Assembly (NCBI RefSeq): GCF_016756395.1
Contig: NZ_AP018366.1
Span: forward strand, 1 to 64,000
DNA length: 64,000 bases
Direction of reading: 5' to 3'
Source of the DNA: Streptomyces sp. SN-593
Lineage (GTDB): Bacteria; Actinomycetota; Actinomycetes; Streptomycetales; Streptomycetaceae
Both the position numbers and the translations under genes were made by a program. The notes below the pieces were generated by a model that made no database searches, was not told the DNA's origin, and worked only from the letters and a program-made list of their open reading frames with translations. Of this stretch, positions 7,447 through 15,166 are shown piece after piece. How positions within the stretch are numbered: the stretch's first letter is position 1; each line of letters opens with the position of its first letter.

Positions 7447-7755
7447 ATGAATGTGACGAACACCCTGGCGGTGGGGTGGATCCAGTCCGGCACGAACCTC
7501 GGCACCAGCTTCGAGACCCTGCTCATCGACATCGTCGTCCCCATCATCGCGACGATCGGCGTCCTGGTCGTGTGGGCCAAGACCCGCTCCGGACCGGCCG
7601 CATTGGCCGCGATCGTCCTGGGCGCGATCGTGTGGTGGGGCGTGGCGAACATGGGCGTGCTGGCCACGAAGACCGGCGACGACATCAACCAGAGCAACAA
7701 CGGCAACATCAGCTACTCCTCCGGGAATGGCTACAACTCCGGCGGTTCTCGATGA
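7447..7755 (+). CDS. Small two-TM protein, pilin-like (102 aa)
   Basis: Two hydrophobic segments, residues ~25-48 (LLIDIVVPIIATIGVLVVW) and ~54-77 (AAIVLGAIVWWGVANMG), followed by a polar Asn/Ser/Gly-rich tail. Size, topology and position between the VirB8-like gene and the TcpE/VirB4 genes fit a VirB2-type pilin or a small channel subunit, but sequence alone does not prove it. The next gene is a clear paralogue. ATG has GAAAGGAA upstream, and its stop overlaps the next start. Confidence 0.6.
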   Translation: MNVTNTLAVGWIQSGTNLGTSFETLLIDIVVPIIATIGVLVVWAKTRSGPAALAAIVLGAIVWWGVANMGVLATKTGDDINQSNNGNISYSSGNGYNSGGSR

Positions 7756-7991
7756 CGGCCGCCATCGAGAACCTGTTGATCGTCGTCCTCGTCCTCATCG
7801 CAGCCGGCGGCGTCATCATCGGATGGCTCAAGCGGCTGGCTGTGCTGGGTGCTTCTCTCGTGCTGGGGGGCATCGCGTGCTGGGGCGTGGCCACCATGGG
7901 CACGCCGCCCCGGCATGACATCCGCCCGAGCACCCACCTCAGCGTCTCCCATGCCGACGCGCATGGCTCCGCTGCGGGCGGATCGCGATGA
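7752..7991 (+). CDS. Small two-TM protein, paralogue of the preceding gene (79 aa)
   Basis: Residues 4-27 (IENLLIVVLVLIAAGGVIIGW) and 30-50 (LGASLVLGGIACWGVATMG) are two membrane segments that align with those of the preceding protein; the ending GGIACWGVATMG matches GAIVWWGVANMG there. The polar tail differs. ATGA coupling to both neighbours. The pair probably arose by tandem duplication and may form two subunits of one membrane assembly. Confidence 0.6.
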   Translation: MTAAIENLLIVVLVLIAAGGVIIGWLKRLAVLGASLVLGGIACWGVATMGTPPRHDIRPSTHLSVSHADAHGSAAGGSR

Positions 7992-8575
7992 CGGTGTCGG
8001 CGGCGCCTGCGCCGCCGGAGGTACTCGAGGGACGCTGCTACACCGCGGCGCGGCGCTATCCGCTGCAGATCGGCCGGTTCTCAGGCGGCGGCCGCATCCC
8101 GGGCGGCCCCTACACACTGACGCAACTGGCCGTGATGATCGGCGGGTTCGTGCTGCTCATCGTGACCCGGCCGGTATGGGGCGGCCACGGGCCGTTCGAC
8201 TTCGCGGTAGCGGTGATCGTGCCGTTCACGGCCGGCTGGGCGGTGCACCGCGTGCAGATCGACCACCGCAACCCGGTCGCGGCTCTGGCGAGCCTGTCCG
8301 GGTTGGTGGCAGGCAGGTCCGCGGGGCGGATTCACGGCCGACCCTGCCGAGCCGGTTCGGCCCGACTGGTTGCCCCGCGGATCACCGTCCACGTCGGCGC
8401 CACGGCGCCGGCAGTGGTGCCGTCGGTTGCCACCACTCCGGCTCGCCCTGCAGCCCCTATGGCGGTGCGGGCCGGGTTTGCGAAAGCGCCCGCGCCTGCC
8501 GCGGCGCCCGTGGTCTCCGGGGTCCAGACGCTGCTCGCACGGCGGGCCGCGGTATCGGGAGGAAAGACGCAATGA
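7988..8575 (+). CDS. TcpE/VirB3-like membrane protein, 195 aa
   Basis: The N-terminal half carries a PRYPLQI-type entry (RRYPLQIGRF), then two membrane segments near residues 45-62 and 70-85. This is the layout of TcpE and VirB3-like proteins that partner the VirB4 ATPase at the membrane. The C-terminal ~90 residues are Ala/Pro/Val-rich and variable. It directly precedes the VirB4 gene with an ATGA overlap, and GGGAGGAAAG inside its end is the VirB4 ribosome binding site. Confidence 0.6.
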   Translation: MTVSAAPAPPEVLEGRCYTAARRYPLQIGRFSGGGRIPGGPYTLTQLAVMIGGFVLLIVTRPVWGGHGPFDFAVAVIVPFTAGWAVHRVQIDHRNPVAALASLSGLVAGRSAGRIHGRPCRAGSARLVAPRITVHVGATAPAVVPSVATTPARPAAPMAVRAGFAKAPAPAAAPVVSGVQTLLARRAAVSGGKTQ

Positions 8576-11133
8576 GGATGCCCATCCGGCACGTAGCCCG
8601 CAACATCGTGTGGACCACCTACGGCACCGCGTGGGGCGTGTGGCGGATCAGCCCCGCCAACTACACCCATACGTCCGCCGAGACCAAGCGGCAGCGCCTG
8701 GAACAGGTCACGTCTATGGTGAAGGCCCTCACCGGCGAGCCGGTCCTGGTCAGCCTGTGCCCGCAGACCGACCCGCTCAGCGTGGTGCGGGCCATGACCG
8801 ACGACCTGGACTGGGACGCCAGCCAGGAGTACCTCGACCTCGCCGACCGTGTCCTGACGCAACTGGAGTCCCTGGAACTGACCGGGCGCACCGAGTGGCT
8901 GGCGGTGCCGCTACCAGCTGGGGGCTTCGCCACGGCGAGCGCGGACCTCGTCACCGCGGCCTGTGCCGAGGTCAGTGCAGCCCTCGGCCTGGTGCCCGCC
9001 GCGATCGGCGGGGGCGAAGAGCGCCGCCGCTTCGCGCAGGCGGCCGCGCTGGCGTCGACGTGGCCGTCCGGCATCGGTGTCCGGCCCGCCACCGAGGCGG
9101 AGATCTTGTGGATGTACGGGCACGCCGCGCGCCGCGGGGTCCAAGAGCCGCCGCTTCCCGGACCCGGGAGTGACAACGAGCCGACAGGCCGGTCGGTAGC
9201 GGCGCTGTCGGAGGTCATGCTGACCGAAGGCGGCCGCGGCTGGAGCCAGGCAGGCTCCGGCCCGGGTGGCCGACGGTCGAGTGAGAAGCAGTCACGCAAC
9301 CCCTTCGCCGCGCTGCACCTGCAGGTCGACACCGAGTGGGGCACAAGCTTCCAGTCGCTGCTGGCACTGGCCGAAGTACCCAAGCGGTTCGCATTCCCGG
9401 GCGCGGAATTCCTCGCCGTCCTGGACGAATTCGACTTCCCCATCGACTGGGTGTGCCGGCTGAAAATCACTTCCGGTCAGAAGATGCTGCGCCGGACCCG
9501 ACAACGCGCACGGAACCTCATCCACCAGGAGAAGGAATTCGAGGGGGAACCGACCGGAGTGCCGCCGGCACAGGTCGAAGCCGTCGCGGACCTGCAGGAG
9601 AACCGGGAGCGGATGGGCGCCTCCCACACCGAGGTCGACGTCCAGGCCATGACCTCGTTCTGCGTGTGGGGCCCCACCCCGGACGAAGCGCACGCACGGG
9701 CCCTGGCGTTGCGCTCGCACTTTGCGGCATCCGACTACACCCTCACTCGGCCGGTCGGCGAGCAGGAACGGCTGTGGTACGGGATGCTGCCCGGCTCCCG
9801 CACCCCGCGGGTGATGGCCGGGTACGCGCAGACGTTCCTGGCCCGGGACTTCGCGATGGCGATGCCCTGGTCCGGCAGCCAACTCGGCGACGACAGAGGC
9901 CCGCTGTTCGGCCTGCAGTTGACTGGCGGCGGCACCCGGCCGGTGCTGGTGGACTTCTCCCGCGGCCCGGCCACCAACACCTCGGCGTCCGCGGCGTTCA
10001 TCGGTGAACTGGGGGCCGGCAAGTCCACCGCGCTGAAGGCGGCGATGTACCTGGTGCTGGCGGCTGGCCGGAAAGCGGACTGGCCCGGGTCGCGGGGCCG
10101 GGCGGTCGCGGTCGACCGCACCGAGGACCGCGAGTGGGAGCGCTTCGCGCGGGCCTGCCCGGGCACCACGGAGGTCATCGAGGTCAACGCCGACGCGCAG
10201 ATCAGCCTCGACCCACTGCGGATCTTCCCCGGGCAGGAACGGGCCCGGCGCACTGAGTCGTTCCTGACGCTGCTGCTCAACGTCATCCCGATGAGCGACG
10301 AAGGCGTGGTGCTGTCCGAAGCGGTCGCCGCGGTCGTCGCACGCGAGGGCGCGTCGATGCAGGCGCTACGCGCCGAACTCGCCGACCGAGGCAACACCGA
10401 CCCGGCCGCCCACGGCCTGGCCCGCAAGCTGGCCGCCGCCGCCCGAAAAGACCTGTCCCGAGTGATCTTCGACCCGGACCTTCCCCCGATCCAGATGAGC
10501 GCCGCCGACAGCGTCGTCTTCTCGGTATCCGCGCTGCAAATGCCGAAGAAGTCCGAGCTGAACAGCGACTTCCGGCTGGAGCGCATGGAGTTCGAGAAGG
10601 TGCTCGGCCGGGCGCTGATGTATCTGGTGGCCGCGGTGTGCCGGCAGATCACGTTCGCGTCGAAGAACGAGTTCGCCGCCACCATCTGGGACGAATGCTG
10701 GTGGCTGACCTCCAGCCCGGAGGGCCAGGAACTGCTGCTGGAGATGCTGCGCGACGGCCGGAAGAACAACGCCGCCGCGTTCGCCGGCAGTCACGACCCC
10801 AACGACATCGGCCCGGAGGACAGCCCGCTGGGGCCGGTACTGCGCGGCCTGATCACCCACCGGTTCCTCTTCCGGCAGTCCGACCGGACCCTGGCCGCGC
10901 GGGGCCTGGACTTCCTCGGCCTGCCCGCAGGCGATCCCGACCTGCTGGAGCTGGTCACCGCCGGCCTGTCGCCCGGCCGCGGAGAACTCCCGGACGCCGA
11001 CTACGCCGCGCGGCTGGGTGAGTGCCTGTACCGGGACCAGCACCAGCGGATCGGCACCATGCGGGTCCTGATCCCCGACGACCCGGCCGCCCAGCGCCAG
11101 ATCCACTCCACACCCGGCCGGAGGTCGGCATGA
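8572..11133 (+). CDS. VirB4/TraC-like conjugation ATPase
   Basis: An 853-aa VirB4-family ATPase that powers assembly or transport in type IV systems. The N-terminal ~430 residues are the family's variable domain; the ATPase core follows with Walker A GELGAGKST near residue 478 and a Walker B-like block ATIWDECWWL near residue 703, then a GRKNNAA helix and a Gln-rich loop (LFRQSDRTLA) typical of VirB4. Start at 8572 overlaps the previous stop; the open frame continues far upstream but there it is a shadow of other genes. It lies between the TcpE-like and VirB6-like genes. Confidence 0.85.
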   Translation: MRMPIRHVARNIVWTTYGTAWGVWRISPANYTHTSAETKRQRLEQVTSMVKALTGEPVLVSLCPQTDPLSVVRAMTDDLDWDASQEYLDLADRVLTQLESLELTGRTEWLAVPLPAGGFATASADLVTAACAEVSAALGLVPAAIGGGEERRRFAQAAALASTWPSGIGVRPATEAEILWMYGHAARRGVQEPPLPGPGSDNEPTGRSVAALSEVMLTEGGRGWSQAGSGPGGRRSSEKQSRNPFAALHLQVDTEWGTSFQSLLALAEVPKRFAFPGAEFLAVLDEFDFPIDWVCRLKITSGQKMLRRTRQRARNLIHQEKEFEGEPTGVPPAQVEAVADLQENRERMGASHTEVDVQAMTSFCVWGPTPDEAHARALALRSHFAASDYTLTRPVGEQERLWYGMLPGSRTPRVMAGYAQTFLARDFAMAMPWSGSQLGDDRGPLFGLQLTGGGTRPVLVDFSRGPATNTSASAAFIGELGAGKSTALKAAMYLVLAAGRKADWPGSRGRAVAVDRTEDREWERFARACPGTTEVIEVNADAQISLDPLRIFPGQERARRTESFLTLLLNVIPMSDEGVVLSEAVAAVVAREGASMQALRAELADRGNTDPAAHGLARKLAAAARKDLSRVIFDPDLPPIQMSAADSVVFSVSALQMPKKSELNSDFRLERMEFEKVLGRALMYLVAAVCRQITFASKNEFAATIWDECWWLTSSPEGQELLLEMLRDGRKNNAAAFAGSHDPNDIGPEDSPLGPVLRGLITHRFLFRQSDRTLAARGLDFLGLPAGDPDLLELVTAGLSPGRGELPDADYAARLGECLYRDQHQRIGTMRVLIPDDPAAQRQIHSTPGRRSA

Positions 11134-13385
11134 ACCGGCCCGGCACCCGCCAACGAGCACGGGGGCGGCGCTGGCGGTGCATGTTCCGCGGGGCCCTGAC
11201 CCGGCGGCGACTGTTCACCCTCGCGGTTCTCGCCGCGCTCACCACCGCGTTGTGGACGACCAGCGCGCACGCCGACCCATCTCCCACGCCCACCCCGACC
11301 CCGAGCGCTTCCTCAAGCCCTGCGCCGGACCCGGGCGGCACTGCCCAACTGACCGACCGCGACAAGGCGACGCTGGCCCTGATGCAGAAACTGGCCAAGG
11401 CCGTCCCCGACACCATCGCGGCCGGAGCCTCGGCGCAGCAGAAGGCGGACACCGAAGCGCTGCAGCACCAGCTCCAGCAGCAGAGCGGCGTGCTAGGGAT
11501 GTTCAACACCACCGACCAGTACGGCGTCCCCATCAACGTCTACACGATCAACCCCGACGAAGGCGGCTGGTCGGACTGGCAGCTGAAGATCTACGGGTTC
11601 CTCATCGAGCTGTGCTTCATGGCCACCAAGTGGGCCATCGCCTTCTCGGTGTGGCTGATCACCTGGGCACTGGGGTTCGGGCTGGCGCAGATCCTCGTCA
11701 CGCCCGTGCTGTACGTCGCGTATGCGCTGCACGCCCAGGTCATCGTCGCGCTGGGCCTGCCGATGCTGTGCCTGACGATCGCCGGCACCGTCTGCGCCTT
11801 TCACATCCTGATCGGCGACCGCAGCCGCGGCGTGGGAGAACTCGCCTTGAGCGTGCTGATCGCCGGCGTCTACACCACGATCCTGGTCTCCCCCACGACC
11901 CAGCTCATGGGCGGCACGGGCGGCGACGGCGGTCTGCTCGCCGCTGCCAAGGGGTTCAGCCTGGAGGTCACCTCGGTGATCATCGATGCCGGGCAGGACC
12001 CGACCGGCGCCACCAGCGGCACCGACAACCACGTCACCGGCTCCACCCCGACCGCGCTCACCGACCCGATCAAGAACGCGCTGGTTGACGCGCTGATCAC
12101 CAAGCCGGCCGAACTCCTGGAGTACGGCCAGTCCTTCGACGGCGACTGCGCGCAGGAGTACGCCCACTCCAAGCTCGCCCAGCTCGCCTACGACCAACGC
12201 TCCGACGACATCATCCACTTCATCCAGGACACCGACTCCATCTCCGACATCCCCGGGCTCAGCGCTGCAAGCACAGTCACCGGCCCGGACGACTGGGTCG
12301 TCGACAAGGTTGTCGGGATCGCCGGCGGCTGGATGCAGGACCACTACGGGCACCCGCCGATGGACTCCTTCGAGAACGACTGCGTGCGCGGCGACGTCGG
12401 GGCCGCCAAGAAGGCCTCCGTCGACAAGGTCGCCGGCGCGTTCTTCGTGCTGCTCGCCGGAATGTTCGTGGCCGTGTTCGTCTGCCGCCTGGCCGCATCG
12501 TTCCTGATCGCGCAGTGCAGGATCGCGATGGAATCCATCCGCGGCGAGGGCGTCCTGGTCGTGGGCGTCATGCCCGGCGGCGGCCGGAGCGTGCTGTGGA
12601 GATGGTGCGCCACCCTCCTGCAGGTCTTCCAGAACCTGATCATGTCGGTCGTGATGCTGGGGGTGTTCCTGGTCATCATCACCACTCTGCTCGGGCCCGA
12701 CCTGGACCAGCAGTTCCAGGAACAGGGCGGGCTCGCGCTGCGGTTCCTGGTGCTGGACATCGTGTGCGGCGGAATGTTCGTGTACCGCAAGAAGATCGCC
12801 GCCAGCGCGCGCCGCTCGGGCGCGAACCTGCGCTCCCGGCTGGAAGGCAGCCGCGTCGGCGGGACAGGCCGCGCCGTCTTCCGTGCTGCTCCCGGCAAGG
12901 AGGAATCCTCCCGGCGCAGCGGCGCCGCTCGCGCGGCGGTCATGCTCGGCGCGATGGCCCTGTCTGGCGGCACCAGTACCACCCTGCTCGGCGGCGGCCG
13001 CACCCTCGCCCGCCGCATCAACGCCGCCGGCCGCACCACCTCCCGACCCCGCCCGACCCCCGTGCGCATGCCGCGCCAACGGCCGGGCCGTCCCGGCACG
13101 CCGCCTCCCCCGCCCGCTCCCGCAACTCCACCTACTGCCCCCGTGCCGCCAGCACCGCCAGCACCGCCAGCACCGCCGGCTGGCTCGGCGACGTTGACGC
13201 GGCCGACCGTCGCCCCACGGGCCCGGCGCACCCCGCCACCACGCCATCCCAGCATGGGTGCGGCGAACTCCACCCGGCAGGCCGCACTTCGCCGCAGGCT
13301 GGACCGCCAGCGCGGCCTGCGCCCGCCGCCCGGCGCTACCCGGCCGCCCTCTGCGCCCGGGCCAGGACCTGGGGGCGCGTCGTGA
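11130..13385 (+). CDS. VirB6/TrbL-like polytopic channel protein
   Basis: A 751-aa membrane protein. An N-terminal signal-like segment (residues ~28-48, ending SAHADP) is followed by a Thr/Pro/Ser stretch, about four membrane helices between residues 150 and 255, a ~180-aa extracytoplasmic loop, and three more helices near 445-465, 495-515 and 535-550. The last ~150 residues are Arg-rich, then Pro-rich with PPAPPAPPAPP-type repeats. This fits the VirB6/TrbL-like channel components of Gram-positive conjugation systems. ATGA overlap with virB4 and GTGA overlap with the transglycosylase gene. Confidence 0.7.
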   Translation: MNRPGTRQRARGRRWRCMFRGALTRRRLFTLAVLAALTTALWTTSAHADPSPTPTPTPSASSSPAPDPGGTAQLTDRDKATLALMQKLAKAVPDTIAAGASAQQKADTEALQHQLQQQSGVLGMFNTTDQYGVPINVYTINPDEGGWSDWQLKIYGFLIELCFMATKWAIAFSVWLITWALGFGLAQILVTPVLYVAYALHAQVIVALGLPMLCLTIAGTVCAFHILIGDRSRGVGELALSVLIAGVYTTILVSPTTQLMGGTGGDGGLLAAAKGFSLEVTSVIIDAGQDPTGATSGTDNHVTGSTPTALTDPIKNALVDALITKPAELLEYGQSFDGDCAQEYAHSKLAQLAYDQRSDDIIHFIQDTDSISDIPGLSAASTVTGPDDWVVDKVVGIAGGWMQDHYGHPPMDSFENDCVRGDVGAAKKASVDKVAGAFFVLLAGMFVAVFVCRLAASFLIAQCRIAMESIRGEGVLVVGVMPGGGRSVLWRWCATLLQVFQNLIMSVVMLGVFLVIITTLLGPDLDQQFQEQGGLALRFLVLDIVCGGMFVYRKKIAASARRSGANLRSRLEGSRVGGTGRAVFRAAPGKEESSRRSGAARAAVMLGAMALSGGTSTTLLGGGRTLARRINAAGRTTSRPRPTPVRMPRQRPGRPGTPPPPPAPATPPTAPVPPAPPAPPAPPAGSATLTRPTVAPRARRTPPPRHPSMGAANSTRQAALRRRLDRQRGLRPPPGATRPPSAPGPGPGGAS

Positions 13386-14482
13386 CCGCCAAGCAGACCT
13401 GGTCGAGGGTGGGAGGTGCTGCCGCCGCGGCCCTGGTGCTCCTGGTCGGTCTCGTCGCACTGTTCGTCACGGTCGGCGCCGGGGCGGGCGACGCCGCGGC
13501 ATCGGTGTCAGCCCAGTACGCCGCCGCAACCCCCGCCTCGGCACAGTCCGTCGGCGGAGACCTGAAACCGGGCAGCGTGCCAGCCGAGGACGAACAGTGG
13601 ATCGTCGCGGCCGCCGACGCCTGCCCGGGCCTGCCCGCGCCGGTGCTGGCCGCCCAACTCCACCAGGAGTCCGGCTTCAACCCCAAGGCAATCTCCCCCG
13701 CCGGCGCGCAGGGCATCGCCCAGTTCATGCCCGGCACCTGGAACACCTGGAAGACCGACGCCAACGGCAACGGGACCGCCTCGGTGTGGGAGGCGCCGGA
13801 CGCGATCACCGCGCAGGGGCACTTCATGTGCAAGCTCCTCCAGCAGGCCACCGACTCCGGGTACGCCGGGCCACCCATCGAACTGGCCCTGGCCGGCTAT
13901 AACGCGGGCTGGGGCGCCATCCAGCGCTTCCACGGCGTCCCGCCCGTCTCCTTCGCCGGCGGGCAGACCGCCCACTACGTCACGGCGATAATGGCCGCCG
14001 CCCAGGACTACGCCGCGCCCGCGGCCGCTCCGGGCCCGTACGACCTGCCTGCCACCACCCCTGCCGCGATCCGGGTCGCGATCGCCTGGGGCCTGAAACA
14101 ACTCGGCGGCTGGTACTCCCTCGGTGGCGACTGCACCAACCCGCTCGGCCACGCCCCCTCCACCCGCTGCGACTGCTCCTCCCTGATCCAACAGGCCTAC
14201 CGTGCCGCGGGTATCAGCCTCCCGCGCACCACCTTCGAGCAGGTGAAAGTCGGCACGGCCGTCAGCCCGGACTCACCGCTCCCCGGTGACCTCGTCTTCT
14301 CTCCCGGAACGGACGGCACCGCCAGCAGTCCCGGCCACGTCGGGCTCTACCTCGGCGGCGGACAGCTCCTGGAGGCGCCGCACACGGGCACTCAGACGCG
14401 GGTGGTCACGTACGCGTCGTGGCGGACGTCGACCAGCCCCATCATGCGAGTCGTCGCAGTCCGCAGGGTCGTGGCCTGGTGA
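13382..14482 (+). CDS. Lytic transglycosylase - NlpC/P60 cell-wall hydrolase
   Basis: A 366-aa bifunctional peptidoglycan hydrolase that would open the wall for the transfer channel. Residues 12-35 form a membrane anchor or signal. The SLT domain (~70-215) has the catalytic Glu96 in QLHQESGF, then GAQGIAQFMPGTW and the AGYNAGWGAI motif. The NlpC/P60 domain (~228-366) has Cys265 in RCDCSSL and His319 in PGHVGLYLG. This fusion is standard for Gram-positive type IV systems. GTG start overlaps the previous TGA. It is the last gene of the first transfer operon; an inverted repeat overlaps its stop. Confidence 0.88.
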   Translation: MTAKQTWSRVGGAAAAALVLLVGLVALFVTVGAGAGDAAASVSAQYAAATPASAQSVGGDLKPGSVPAEDEQWIVAAADACPGLPAPVLAAQLHQESGFNPKAISPAGAQGIAQFMPGTWNTWKTDANGNGTASVWEAPDAITAQGHFMCKLLQQATDSGYAGPPIELALAGYNAGWGAIQRFHGVPPVSFAGGQTAHYVTAIMAAAQDYAAPAAAPGPYDLPATTPAAIRVAIAWGLKQLGGWYSLGGDCTNPLGHAPSTRCDCSSLIQQAYRAAGISLPRTTFEQVKVGTAVSPDSPLPGDLVFSPGTDGTASSPGHVGLYLGGGQLLEAPHTGTQTRVVTYASWRTSTSPIMRVVAVRRVVAW

Positions 14483-14512
14483 GCTGAGCTTGGTTTTCCC
14501 CTACCACCAGGC
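14474..14512 (+). terminator. Inverted repeat at the end of the transfer operon
   Basis: GCCTGGTG at 14474-14481 and CACCAGGC at 14505-14512 flank the stop codon of the hydrolase, with a 23-nt loop holding TTGGTTTTCCCC. A weak terminator candidate before P2 copy 2. Confidence 0.4.
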
Positions 14513-14594
14513 GATCCGCCCCCGCCTGAGCCTGGCGCCGCCGCACCGAAGTTGGCCGTGCCAGCGGGGCTCGCCAAATTGAGGCTCCCTGCTC

Positions 14595-14631
14595 GTCACA
14601 AATCGCTTCGCCATCGCGCTTGCAGCAGTTG
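14595..14631 (+). promoter_or_regulatory. P2 promoter-like element, copy 2
   Basis: GTCACA at 14595-14600, 17-bp spacer, GCTTGCAGCAGTTG at 14618. It ends 43 bp before the ATG at 14675 and heads the coupling-protein operon. Confidence 0.7.
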
Positions 14632-14674
14632 AGGGCGGCACCCGGTCCGCCCGACCCCTGTGGACGGAGTGGTG

Positions 14675-15166
14675 ATGGCTGATCCGATGGCGGTGCTGAA
14701 CTCGGTGCTGGCGATCCGGCAAGAGGTGGGCGCCTACCTCGCCGGGCACGCGTGGGAGATCGCGGCGGCGATCGCGTTCACCGGTGCCGCTGGGGCGGCC
14801 GGGGCCGGGTGGTGGCGCCGTACGGCTGCAGCCGCGCTCACGGACCGGGTGGGCTACGAGCTGCTGCCGGCGTCCACCTTCGAGGCCGGCCCGGTCGAGG
14901 TTCGCTGGTTCGCCGGCCAGCTCGCGTCGGTGCCGGCAGCGAGCGGCGCGCTACCGAGGCGGGCATCGGCATCGCGGGTGCGGATCACGTGCGAGGGCAA
15001 CCGGCTGCACTTCCTGCTTGAAGGGCCGGGCCGGGCGCAGAGTCTGCTGCGGATGCCCGGCTACCAGGATGTGGAGGTCGTCTCGGCCGCGGTGCGCGGC
15101 CGCGCGGCGCAGGTACACCGCATCTGGTTCGAGGGCGCACGGCCGTCTGCTGGGGGTGTCCGGTGA
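14675..15166 (+). CDS. Hypothetical membrane-anchored protein, 163 aa
   Basis: One or two membrane segments at residues ~23-42 (WEIAAAIAFTGAAGAAGAGW), then a soluble domain with VEVRWFAGQLASVP and LLEGPGRAQSLLRMPGYQDVEV. No family recognised. It is coupled by TGATG to the VirD4-like ATPase and shares its P2 promoter, so it probably partners that ATPase at the membrane. ATG at 14675 is preferred over in-frame GTGs just upstream (14660, 14672) because GGAG precedes it. Confidence 0.65.
   Translation: MADPMAVLNSVLAIRQEVGAYLAGHAWEIAAAIAFTGAAGAAGAGWWRRTAAAALTDRVGYELLPASTFEAGPVEVRWFAGQLASVPAASGALPRRASASRVRITCEGNRLHFLLEGPGRAQSLLRMPGYQDVEVVSAAVRGRAAQVHRIWFEGARPSAGGVR

Noticed and set aside
11493-13460. 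655-codon minus-strand open frame
   Set aside because: Antisense to the VirB6-like gene, which has membrane helices, coupling to both neighbours and a good start; composition of the antisense frame is not protein-like.
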